From positions 1-61,833 of the IMG/VR virus record IMGVR_UViG_3300032086_000660: a stretch of DNA of 61,833 bases; one strand, 5' to 3'. The notes under the pieces are model-generated. The model searched no databases, was not told where the DNA came from, and worked only from the letters and a program-made list of their open reading frames with translations. The position numbers and the translations under genes were made by a program. The stretch is from a virus. Each line of letters starts with the position of its first letter. Position 1 is the stretch's first letter. Shown in pieces: positions 1-8,100 of the stretch.

Positions 1-44
1 CAGATGATTACTACAACGAAACCTTTAACACCAAAAGGAAATGA
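1..44 (+). CDS. 3' end of a truncated ORF
   Basis: An open frame enters from the window edge and ends at a TGA at 42-44. The visible tail is DDYYNETFNTKRK. The stop overlaps the next ATG as ATGA, the usual sign of translational coupling in this phage. The rest lies outside the window and no function can be given. Confidence 0.45.
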   Translation, partial: DDYYNETFNTKRK

Positions 45-226
45 AAGAGAATCTAAACATCGCTTGGTGGCACGAGCGAATGATGCTCACAGCACTTGCT
101 CGTTTCAAGACTCAGAAAGAAGCGGCAGCTGCGCTTGGAGTAAGCGACAGAACTTTAATACGAATGAAAAAAGAATACAATGAAAGACAGTCAAAATCTA
201 ACGGACAAGATAATCAACGCTTGTAA
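41..226 (+). CDS. Small helix-turn-helix protein
   Basis: A 61-aa protein. Residues about 26-48 (QKEAAAALGVSDRTLIRMKK) read as a Fis/NtrC-type helix-turn-helix, so DNA binding is likely. It begins by ATGA overlap with the preceding reading frame and lies at the head of an early cluster of nucleases and a primase-helicase. It could be a small transcriptional regulator or a nuclease accessory protein. No sensor or catalytic domain is present. The HTH is clear; the role is inference. Confidence 0.6.
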   Translation: MKENLNIAWWHERMMLTALARFKTQKEAAAALGVSDRTLIRMKKEYNERQSKSNGQDNQRL

Positions 227-243
227 CAACGACAGAGACACCT

Positions 244-768
244 ATGGAATCGAAGCAGACTGATTACTATGGGTTCATCAAGATTGATGTAACGGAAGCT
301 CAGCTGAAAAGAGCTGAGGAACGCTTTGAGTTTGGAGCTTTGAAAGGCTCCATAACCAAAGGCGATGGAAACCTTGCTGGAGCTCTCGGAGAGATAGTCA
401 CACTCGACTATATGGTTAGCAAGGGAAACGAAGTAAAAGACATAAGCACCTATGACTACGATTTAATTATAGATGGTCATAGAGTTGATGTAAAATCAAA
501 ACGTCAGAAGTACGCACCTCAACCCAACCACCGATGTACGGTATCAGCGTATAACACTCGTCAGAAGTGTGACTACTATTTCTTCACGCAAGTGATGTAT
601 GATATGAACGCAGTGTATCTAAGTGGATACAAAAAGAAGTCTGACTTTTTTAATCAGTCTACTTTCTTTGAGAAGGGAGACACCGACCCATCTGGTCAGA
701 AGTCCGACTTTGTATTTAGTTACGACTGCTATGTAATGAACTTAGAAGATTTAATAAAATTCAAATGA
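244..768 (+). CDS. PD-(D/E)XK nuclease-like protein
   Basis: A 174-aa protein. The pattern GALGE50, then YDYD73, then VD82VK84SK fits the restriction-endonuclease-like fold, in which an acidic residue, a second acid and an (D/E)xK lysine bind metal. The middle strand-strand arrangement (LIIDGHRVDVKSK) is typical. It resembles small phage nucleases of unknown target, possibly involved in host DNA breakdown or branch resolution. Its stop overlaps the next ATG by 4 bases, so it is probably co-translated with the Nmad1-like protein. The fold is moderately well supported and the substrate is unknown. Confidence 0.55.
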   Translation: MESKQTDYYGFIKIDVTEAQLKRAEERFEFGALKGSITKGDGNLAGALGEIVTLDYMVSKGNEVKDISTYDYDLIIDGHRVDVKSKRQKYAPQPNHRCTVSAYNTRQKCDYYFFTQVMYDMNAVYLSGYKKKSDFFNQSTFFEKGDTDPSGQKSDFVFSYDCYVMNLEDLIKFK

Positions 769-1082
769 CAACACAAGACAAAATCAGAGCGATAGGCAAG
801 GAGGTAATTGACTTGCTAATCGAAAAGAACGAATCGTATGGAGACTCTGCTTTAAACCCCGCAAACATATTTGCAAAAGGCGATGCGGTAGAGAATCTTT
901 GTGCGAGGATTGACGACAAATTGATGCGAATCAAGTCACAAGGAATCAGCGGTTACGGAGAAGACAATGTAAAAGATTTGATTGGTTACTTAATTCTTCT
1001 TAAAATTGCATTGGATAACAAGTCCGACTGGAAAGAAGAGATTCTCAGCAGAGAAGGATTCTACACCACAACTACAACCTAA
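765..1082 (+). CDS. Nmad1/DUF1599-like protein
   Basis: A 105-aa all-helical protein. The order KNESYGDSAL, then ARIDDKLMRIK, then DLIGYLILLKIAL resembles the DUF1599 (nucleotide modification associated domain 1) family. That family is common in phages beside nucleotide-metabolism genes and is distantly MazG-like. A role in nucleotide pyrophosphohydrolysis or modified-base metabolism is suggested by the family, not shown here, and no other base-modification enzyme is recognised in the window. It overlaps the preceding nuclease gene and sits 6 bases before the primase-helicase gene. Confidence 0.55.
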   Translation: MTTQDKIRAIGKEVIDLLIEKNESYGDSALNPANIFAKGDAVENLCARIDDKLMRIKSQGISGYGEDNVKDLIGYLILLKIALDNKSDWKEEILSREGFYTTTTT

Positions 1083-1088
1083 AACATT

Positions 1089-2918
1089 ATGACCGAACAA
1101 GTAACAATCTTTCAGAACATCTACGAGAAGGACAACCCCTTCTACAAGTCTGTAGAGTTCTGTCTGAACAGAATCAAGAATGGTAGCTCGAAAGTAGCTA
1201 TCGAAAAACTGCGCTCTGGCGAGAAGCAACACAAGAAGACTCTTCCAGTTGTTCTTTGGAGCGGTACTTTCACATCAAGAAAAGATGATGCAATAGTTGA
1301 ACACAATGGATTCATCGTGCTCGACTTTGACAATGTAGATACTATTCAGTCTAAGGCTTTGCTTGCAACAGATAGCTATGTATACTCTTGCTGGGTATCT
1401 CCAAGCGGTAACGGACTGAAGGCGTTGGTAAAGGTATCTGACAGCTCGGCTCACAGAGACCACTTCAGAGCTCTCTCACGATACTTTGACAAAGAGTATG
1501 GTCTCGAGGTAGACCCAAGTGGTATCAATGAATCTCGTGCGTGTTACGAGAGTTACGATGAGAACATCGCAATCAACGAAAGCGCATCTATATTTACTAC
1601 ACGATTAACTGAAGAAGCGCAAGAGACTGGTCAAACTGTTGTTCGAAGACACACGGACTACACGGACTACGCCAAGCTGAACATCGCAGCTCGTATGGTC
1701 AACCAAGCTCCCGATGGCGCAAGACACGAGACTCTTCTCAGAGCATCTAAGTTCTGTGGTGGATACATAAGCGTTGGTCGTATGGAAGAGGAAGAGGTCA
1801 AGCGTGTTCTCTTTCAAGAGTTCGCTCGTAGAGAGTACGACACCGACTACAATCCAAAGTCTACCATCATTGATGGAATCAACTACGGAAAGAACACACC
1901 GATAACAGAGACACTTGCAGAAGAGAAATCAATCGAGCGTGACTTAGCTATCTACGATGGAGATATGTCTTTCATATCATCAGATGATGAGGACTACGAT
2001 TGGATTGAGAAGCTTGCAAGAGGTGAGATACAACTTGGTCTTACAACTGGCAATGAGGAACTGGATAAGTATTTCAGATTCAAGAAGGAGTTCGTTATGA
2101 TAAACGGTCACTCCAATGTCGGTAAGACCACATCTGCATTGTATCTGATATCAGCATCTGCAATCACACACGATTGGAAATGGATTATCTACTCTTCTGA
2201 GAACAACACAGCATCTATCAAAGCTAAGCTTATGCAGTTCTTGGTAGACAGAAGGTTGACCGAGATGACAGAGGAGGAGCGTAAGAAGGCGTTCAAGCTC
2301 GTGAAGAAAAACTTCATCATCATCAGCAACAAGGATGTGTACTCTTACACTGATTTGATTCTGTACGCTCAGAAGATTATGGTCAATCAGAAGGTAGATG
2401 GGTTCTTCATAGACCCTTACAACTCTCTGAAGATTAAGATGAGTAGTGGCTCGAGCATCTCTACGCACGAGTATCACTACGAGGCAACATCAGAGCTTCT
2501 TACATTCAGCAAGGCTAACGACATTGCAGTATGGGTAAACGCACACGCTGTAACAGAAGCACAGAGAATGAAGGGAGAGGATGGACTACCTATCGCTCCG
2601 TTTGCAGAGCAGACTGAAGGAGGCGGTAAGTTCGTGAACCGCTGTGATACTTTCTTAACGTTCCATAGGAAGGTTCAGCATCCCGACCACGATGTTCGGA
2701 GAACAACTGAACTTCACGTTCGCAAGGTTCGTGAGACAGAGACTGGTGGAGAGCCTACTCCATTTGACTCGCCATTCACTATGGTGATGAACTCATCTAT
2801 GACTGGATACTTCTGTACGCAAGGCAGTAGAAGGTTATTCACACCATACACCTTTGAAACATTCAGTAACGGTTTGGAGATTTCAAATAATATACCTACA
2901 TTAGAACAATCCTTTTAG
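1089..2918 (+). CDS. Primase-helicase (VirE_N-like plus DnaB/RecA-like)
   Basis: A 609-aa two-part replication protein. The N-terminal third resembles the BT4734/VirE_N domain that is fused to helicases in Bacteroidota elements (FIVLDFDNV near residue 80, then WVSPSGNGLKALVKV). A helical linker follows. The C-terminal half is a RecA-fold ATPase with Walker A GHSNVGKTT at residues 340-348, including K346. Its Walker B-like strand is VDGFFIDP, with D442. It probably unwinds the fork and primes lagging-strand synthesis, using the host polymerase since no phage polymerase was found. It is the only replicative helicase candidate in the window. Whether the N-terminal part is catalytically a primase is inferred from family knowledge. 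Confidence 0.75.
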   Translation: MTEQVTIFQNIYEKDNPFYKSVEFCLNRIKNGSSKVAIEKLRSGEKQHKKTLPVVLWSGTFTSRKDDAIVEHNGFIVLDFDNVDTIQSKALLATDSYVYSCWVSPSGNGLKALVKVSDSSAHRDHFRALSRYFDKEYGLEVDPSGINESRACYESYDENIAINESASIFTTRLTEEAQETGQTVVRRHTDYTDYAKLNIAARMVNQAPDGARHETLLRASKFCGGYISVGRMEEEEVKRVLFQEFARREYDTDYNPKSTIIDGINYGKNTPITETLAEEKSIERDLAIYDGDMSFISSDDEDYDWIEKLARGEIQLGLTTGNEELDKYFRFKKEFVMINGHSNVGKTTSALYLISASAITHDWKWIIYSSENNTASIKAKLMQFLVDRRLTEMTEEERKKAFKLVKKNFIIISNKDVYSYTDLILYAQKIMVNQKVDGFFIDPYNSLKIKMSSGSSISTHEYHYEATSELLTFSKANDIAVWVNAHAVTEAQRMKGEDGLPIAPFAEQTEGGGKFVNRCDTFLTFHRKVQHPDHDVRRTTELHVRKVRETETGGEPTPFDSPFTMVMNSSMTGYFCTQGSRRLFTPYTFETFSNGLEISNNIPTLEQSF

Positions 2919-2927
2919 TTTTAATGG

Positions 2928-3356
2928 GTGGCAAAGAAGAAGAAATCTAAAAACTTAGGCAAATACGCCAGCGGATTGGAGAAATACTGCGGTGATTCTC
3001 TTGGCAAAGCTGGCTTTAAATTTATCTACGAACATCAGTTCGTTCTTATGGAGGGGTTCAAATACCCCTCCCCTTATTTTAAATCAACACCTAAGTCTAA
3101 GGAGTTGAAAGACGTATCGTCAAGGAAAATTCTTCCGATTACTTACAAGCCCGATTTTTACTTACCCGACCACAAGGTCATCATCGAAACAAAGGGATGG
3201 GTCAGAGCCAACGACTCTTTCCCACTGAGATGGAAAATCTTTATGAACTACTTAGTCGCCAATGATATGGACGACCATAGTCTGTTCATACCAAAGAACA
3301 AGAAACAAGTAGATGAAATATTAAACCAACTAAACCGATGGAAAGAGAAAAACTAA
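2928..3356 (+). CDS. Endonuclease I-like Holliday-junction resolvase
   Basis: A 142-aa protein of the PD-(D/E)XK fold. The core YKPD76FYLP...IIE87TK89G, with an upstream acid at E18, matches the T7 endonuclease I family, which cuts branched DNA during replication and packaging. The start is GTG at 2928. An ATG at 2924 is in another frame and stops after eight codons. The Lys-rich N-terminus (AKKKKSK) would help DNA binding. It sits 9 bases downstream of the primase-helicase. The nuclease fold is well supported; branch specificity is inferred. Confidence 0.7.
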   Translation: MAKKKKSKNLGKYASGLEKYCGDSLGKAGFKFIYEHQFVLMEGFKYPSPYFKSTPKSKELKDVSSRKILPITYKPDFYLPDHKVIIETKGWVRANDSFPLRWKIFMNYLVANDMDDHSLFIPKNKKQVDEILNQLNRWKEKN

Positions 3357-3556
3357 GTGAGCTTTACAACCTTGCTTGCATTAACGCACACAAGCTCTTG
3401 GACGAGTTGTACGAGCAAGTACATACTCCCGATGGAGACCCTCTGATTACACCAGACGAGGTAAAATCTGTACGCCAGAAATACTTGGCTAAAATCAGAC
3501 ACGAACTTGAGTTAATTCAAACAGCGAGCGATGAAGCAAACGAAACTATGCAGTAA
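3338..3556 (+). CDS. Small helical hypothetical protein
   Basis: A 72-aa acidic, helical protein (SELYNLACINAHKLLDELYEQV...) with no motif I recognise. It overlaps the resolvase gene by 19 bases and the GIY-YIG gene by 26 bases, so it belongs to the same operon. The coding frame is supported by this tight packing and by phage-like codon use. Confidence 0.6.
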   Translation: MEREKLSELYNLACINAHKLLDELYEQVHTPDGDPLITPDEVKSVRQKYLAKIRHELELIQTASDEANETMQ

Positions 3557-3878
3557 ATGCAAGGACTTCAAGCCGTTTGTTGAGTTCCATAAAGACAAGA
3601 GTCGTGCTGATGGACTACAGCGGTATTGTAAGCAGTGCAAAAAGAAGGTTGACACTCACGGCAGCAGCGGTGAAGAGGGCAAGTACATATTGTATTATCT
3701 CCCCAAAGAGAGGTACATAGGTATGACTAAGAACTTCACCAAGAGAAAGCAGAAGCATAGAAAGGGTGGCAAGGATGTGAGATGGGCATTCGTGGTTATG
3801 AAGACCAGAAAGGTAAAGCTCGCTCACCTTGTTGAAACTCTATTCCATATGCTTGGATTTAACGGATTTCGTTATTAG
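3531..3878 (+). CDS. Zinc-ribbon GIY-YIG endonuclease
   Basis: A 115-aa protein. The N-terminus carries a four-cysteine ribbon (C7, C10, C33, C36) of the kind that precedes nuclease domains in phage genes. From residue 52 it shows a degenerate GIY (YIL 52-54), the YIG motif at 62-64, the expected Arg near 72 and a Glu at 102. These are the catalytic landmarks of GIY-YIG nucleases. It is short for a homing endonuclease but near the minimal domain size. It is the last gene of the left + block, just before the 3926 terminator. It could be a free-standing homing nuclease or an enzyme acting on host DNA. Confidence 0.68.
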   Translation: MKQTKLCSKCKDFKPFVEFHKDKSRADGLQRYCKQCKKKVDTHGSSGEEGKYILYYLPKERYIGMTKNFTKRKQKHRKGGKDVRWAFVVMKTRKVKLAHLVETLFHMLGFNGFRY

Positions 3879-3925
3879 ATTTACATCAGATTTGTTACTT
3901 GGTTGTAACTGGTTTTGGTTAAACG

Positions 3926-3956
3926 GAAAGGGGGCTATTTGCCCCCTTTCTTTTTC
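3926..3956. terminator. Bidirectional terminator between convergent blocks
   Basis: A perfect 10-bp stem (GAAAGGGGGC with its complement) has a 5-base loop and is followed on the + strand by a T-rich tract. It lies where the rightward early genes meet the leftward late genes. On the - strand the stem includes the stop codon of the 3935-4033 ORF. Confidence 0.85.
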
Positions 3957-4033
3957 TTCTTAGTTTTCTTCTTGTCACAACAAGAGCCATCGCATTCGAC
4001 TGGTCTTGTCTTACACCATTTTTGTTTCTGCAT
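3935..4033 (-). CDS. 32-aa Cys/Lys-rich microprotein
   Basis: A short ORF missed by length-based calling. It begins at an ATG at 4033, one base before the u-spanin stop, and ends at a TAG inside the terminator hairpin. It has a Cys-rich centre (WCKTRPVECDGSCC) and a Lys-rich tail (KKKTKKKKKGGK). It may be a secreted-like or metal-binding microprotein of the lysis cluster; function unknown. Support is its position, packing and unusual but structured composition. Confidence 0.45.
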   Translation of the reverse strand: MQKQKWCKTRPVECDGSCCDKKKTKKKKKGGK

Positions 4034-4034
4034 A

Positions 4035-4457
4035 TTAGATGTGCTTATCAACGAACCTTTGTAACAACTTAACTCCAATAATCAGAGCTAAAAGATACAA
4101 AAGCCATCGTTGCAACATCTGCATAGGCTTCTCTTTTTCGACATAAACTATTTTTTCGTACGGAACTTCAATGGTCTTAACTATTGTATCCGAGTCGCAT
4201 TTCCCTTCTATAATAAGAGTGTCCAGACTCTTTACGATTCTGACGCTCAGCTTGTCCTTTTGGAGTATTATAGTATCGTGTTGCTTCAAAGTCACAGTAT
4301 CCGTGATAGCCACAGCTGGCACTACAACCGTGTCCTTCACAACCAGCGTGTCTCTTTCCATTATTGTAGGGTCTTTCTTCACCGCTTGGTTTAGATGCCA
4401 AGTGGCGCTGCAACTGCTTAACAAGCTTATCGTGATTAACTTTACCACCCATTTCAT
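4035..4457 (-). CDS. Predicted unimolecular spanin (u-spanin)
   Basis: A 140-aa protein with two membrane anchors. It has a lipoprotein signal ending in the lipobox LSSC16 and a C-terminal transmembrane helix at about 116-134 (RWLLYLLALIIGVKLL) followed by a short basic tail. The segment between is rich in alternating hydrophobic residues (TLVVKDTVVVPAVAITDTVTL), expected to be beta structure. This architecture is that of u-spanins such as T1 gp11, which link outer and inner membranes and fuse them in the last step of lysis. It lies beside a wall-enzyme candidate and a holin candidate. The assignment rests on architecture and context. Confidence 0.7.
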   Translation of the reverse strand: MKWVVKLITISLLSSCSATWHLNQAVKKDPTIMERDTLVVKDTVVVPAVAITDTVTLKQHDTIILQKDKLSVRIVKSLDTLIIEGKCDSDTIVKTIEVPYEKIVYVEKEKPMQMLQRWLLYLLALIIGVKLLQRFVDKHI

Positions 4458-4927
4458 ATCGTATCAAAGTCTGTGTAGGTGATGGTCACCTTCTCCCCCC
4501 TTTCAATAGCCTCAGAAATTGGAGGATAAATTCTTTTATAAGCATTAACTGACGACCCCACCATACCATTACTATCGCCAAAATTCGCTTGTTGACTATC
4601 ACCAACAAGGAGACACCCAGCAGTGTGCTCATCAGTATTACCAGTGTGAATAAGGATATACTCAAAGTTAGGTACATCCCATACCCATAACATCCCTTTG
4701 TGCATCTCCCCATACTTCTTTAGATATCTGCTATGGAATCCTCCGACTTTTCTGAGTACGAGGTCGTATGTTCCAGCGGGAACACGAGTCTCGCCAGCGA
4801 CTTTCTCCTCCCTATGCTCATCTTCAAGCGTGTAGCATAAGAACTTTCTTTCTCCCCCAGTAACATCGAATAGTATCCCATTGGTGCTGTCTTTCTGACT
4901 GCTGAAGCGCAATACTTCTAACTGCAT
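4454..4927 (-). CDS. DUF5675-like cell-wall enzyme, endolysin candidate
   Basis: A 157-aa protein resembling the DUF5675 phage family. Notable segments are CYTLEDEHREEKVAGETRVPAGTY near the N-terminus and ILIHTGNTDEHTAGCLLVG in the middle. The His...Gly...Thr-x-Gly-Cys arrangement recalls L,D-transpeptidase catalytic motifs (HxxG...S/T-x-GC). A role in cleaving or remodelling peptidoglycan cross-links is plausible. It overlaps the u-spanin gene by four bases and abuts the holin candidate, completing a lysis cassette. The family match is fairly clear; the catalytic role is inference. Confidence 0.62.
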   Translation of the reverse strand: MQLEVLRFSSQKDSTNGILFDVTGGERKFLCYTLEDEHREEKVAGETRVPAGTYDLVLRKVGGFHSRYLKKYGEMHKGMLWVWDVPNFEYILIHTGNTDEHTAGCLLVGDSQQANFGDSNGMVGSSVNAYKRIYPPISEAIERGEKVTITYTDFDTI

Positions 4928-5178
4928 TACTCTCCCTTTTTAGCAAACTTCTCCAAGCCCGCAATACCGAAACTACCAAGAGTCACTATTACGAAAGAGT
5001 TGTAGGTAAACTCATTGATGACCAAATCATTACCCATAGCCCCACTGATTACATCAGCTAACATTACCAACACCATTACGGCAAAAGATAAGAAGCCGAT
5101 GATGGTCTTCTCATTGTAGTCGTTTTTGTCTTTGAAGATTTCTCCGAATTTCATAACTGCTTTTTTTAGTCTGTTCAT
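4927..5178 (-). CDS. Holin candidate
   Basis: An 83-aa protein with two predicted membrane helices, about residues 26-48 (IIGFLSFAVMVLVMLADVISG) and 62-76 (FVIVTLGSFGIAGLE), and a basic N-terminus (NRLKKAVMKF). Size, two-helix topology and position directly before the wall enzyme and u-spanin fit a class II holin. It begins just after the 3223-aa virion protein gene. No sequence motif proves pore formation. Confidence 0.6.
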   Translation of the reverse strand: MNRLKKAVMKFGEIFKDKNDYNEKTIIGFLSFAVMVLVMLADVISGAMGNDLVINEFTYNSFVIVTLGSFGIAGLEKFAKKGE

Positions 5179-5196
5179 AGTATTATATGTTGAATT

Positions 5197-8100
5197 TTAC
5201 TTTTGTTTCATTTTGTAGTAGTACCCATTGAACTGCTGATAGATAGCAATCTTCTTGTCGTGTAGCTTGTCCAGAAGCTCTTGTCTCTTCACTGGGTCTT
5301 CGATACGCTCTGCACGCTTCTCAGCCTCAGCAAGTTTCTTAACCTTGCTCTGTACTTGCTTATCAAGATTAAGCAGTCTGTTTAGTTGCTTCATCTCTGC
5401 CGTCATAGGCTCTCCACTCTTCAGTGCACCGATAGCCTTGTTCTTCTGCTTGAGAATCTCTCTTCGTGTCTCGTAGTATCGACCCGCAGCTTCTGACTCT
5501 CTTACTGTGCCCAAGAACTGTCTTGCCAGAGGAACATCGTTGAACTCAATGTCACCAGCTTTTCCTTTGTATAGCTTTTGACCAGTATCCATTGTTCTGT
5601 TGATGAACTTACCAGTACCACCCGACAAGAACGTAAACAAGTATTCAATAGTATCTGGGCTCAAATCAACCATACCCTTCTCGTAGTCGCTACCACCAGT
5701 CGCCTTGTTCAAGAACACAGCCATAGTCTTAGCCCACTCCGCAGCGTGTTTAGTTGGACGCTGTGAGTCTGGAGTGTCTGCTGAGTAGTAGAAGTCTTTC
5801 TTGTAGATTGGGCTACCGAAGAAGTTCTCATTAAGCTGTAGCTCCACGATTGGCTTCAATACTGTAGGCGTAGCACTCTTCAGAAGAGAGCCTCCCAAAT
5901 CACTACTCTTAGACAAAGAGATAGGAGAGAAAGAACCGACTATTCCATTCAGTAAGAATGAAGCAGACTCTGCTGGAGTAGAAACACCGAACGCTGTCTC
6001 AGAAAGAGCAGTACCCATGTTGAAGAACATACTCACACCATATGGCAGAGGAATCTTGAAGTAGTTTCCACGCTCGCTTCCGTACATAATGATTAGGAAA
6101 CGCTCACGCTCGTACTCTGGAATCTTGTTGTACATAGGGATGCCGTCTTCGTCTTCACCGCCCACAGCGATGTTCATCATAGTGAGTAGCGCACTGAACG
6201 CCATCATACCACCAGCAACCTTCTGAGCTTTCTTACTCTTGACAACCGAACGCAACAACCTTGTCGAACCTTGCACAGATGCATTGAAGAACAAGTATAG
6301 CGAGTTGGCTACAGCGCCAAGTTCACCCGAGCGGTTAAAGTTGATAGTGAGTTCTTTCACAAACTCTGCTGCTTGGTCTGCTGGTACGCCATTCTTTCTT
6401 GCAGCGATGTACGCACCGAAGCGGATACCGTTCTCAATAGATGTGTTTGCAACATCAACGAACTTAGCAACCTCAGAGAGCGAAGCAGTACCTTTCACAC
6501 CAACAGCTCTTGCCTTGTCTCTCAATGATGCTTCATCTGTAATCGGTTTTGTCTTCTCGATGTACTTGAGCATCTCTTTCTCAATCTCCTCAGCACTCTT
6601 CAATAAGAACCAGTCAGTCTTTGCACCCGATTTTAGGTACTCCTCGTAGAACGCTTTGGTCTCAGAGTCCATACCTTCTCTGTTTCCTTTCTCGTATTGG
6701 AACACGCCCTTGATAGCGTTAGGTACATTTCTGAGAGACTCTAAAACGAAGTCTTGACCAGAGATGTTTGACAACTCCATATCTTGTTCAGCCATCTGAT
6801 TGTACATAGCTGTTTGGATATCACGAGTGAAGTTAGCGAAGATAAACTCGGGGTTCCACGAAGTAAATACTCTTGTGAAGTGACGAGATGCTTTAGACAG
6901 TGCTTTCACCAGCATATTCGTCTTTGCTACACCACCATCGTTTAGCGTTCTTGTGATACGCTTGTCGTTGAACTTGATGTAGAATGTCTTACCCTTTACT
7001 TTCACTGGAACATAATCATTGTTACCAGCCATAGCAACACCAGCCATTCTTCTTCTCAGCTCGTACTCGTATTCTTCTCCAGTTGCTTCCTCAATGAAAA
7101 TAGATTCACCTCGTGAGGCAACACGAACACGCATATCTGGGTTTTCTTCTGTGAAGACCTCCCAAGCTTTAGCGTCTTTGTTCTGTTGAACCATCTCGAG
7201 TAGAACTTGAAGTACCTCGTTCTTTCTACCTCTTGAGATAGTACGCAAATGATTACTGATTACAGTTTCAAGCGGTGATTGAGCTTCAGAGAAACGACCA
7301 GAAACTTGTCTGTATTCCTTACCGAAGATTGCGATACCACCACCTCTCGACATATCTTGAGATGAACGAGTGTCGGTGAAGTCAAACAAATCAGATGTAG
7401 GAGTAACTGCTGTACCGACTAACGGAACGTAGTTCTCAAACATACCGAATGAATCATACTGTGCTTTGTTAATCAGTCCAAAGTCAAGCATCATCTTACG
7501 AGAAGCCTCTGTGATTTCGTAGACCATATCAGCCAGCTCATCCATTCTTGCTTTGTCCCCTTCGTACTTTTTGATGATTGCATCAGCAACCTCGTTAGTC
7601 ATACCAGAGCCAGCTTCATTTGCTGGGTCAATAGTATTCTTAACGAACTCGTTACGCTCACGAGCGTGTAGTGCGTATAGGTACTCAGAGATTTGCTCGT
7701 TTGTAACACCATACTCAATCATCTTATCCATCAAAGGCTTGAGCTTCTGCTCTTCAAACTGACGAGCATCTTCCGCAGCCTTACCGTGCATCAATGCTTC
7801 AGCTCTACGGAAGTTAGCATCGCTTCTTAGTACACGCCCTTGAGCCTTCTCGATAGATTTCTGTAGGTTCTGTAGTGGCTGGTACTTGTCCGCAAACTTG
7901 AATCTCAAGTGTTCGAATAGTCTGTATGCACCACCTTGTGTCTCAACGAAGTTTTCTACACCGTTTCGAATCAACTCTTCTTGGAACTCTTTCTTGAATA
8001 GGTCGTACTCTTGCGTTCCCTCTATAAGCTGTGCTTTACCCTTTTGAGACTTATCGTTCATTTTGTTCAGAAGAATTTTAATCTCTTCTGATACCTTGTC

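Noticed and set aside
180-263. 27-codon ORF overlapping the HTH and nuclease genes
   Set aside because: It overlaps both neighbours, has no promoter or motif, and its length is easily explained by chance.
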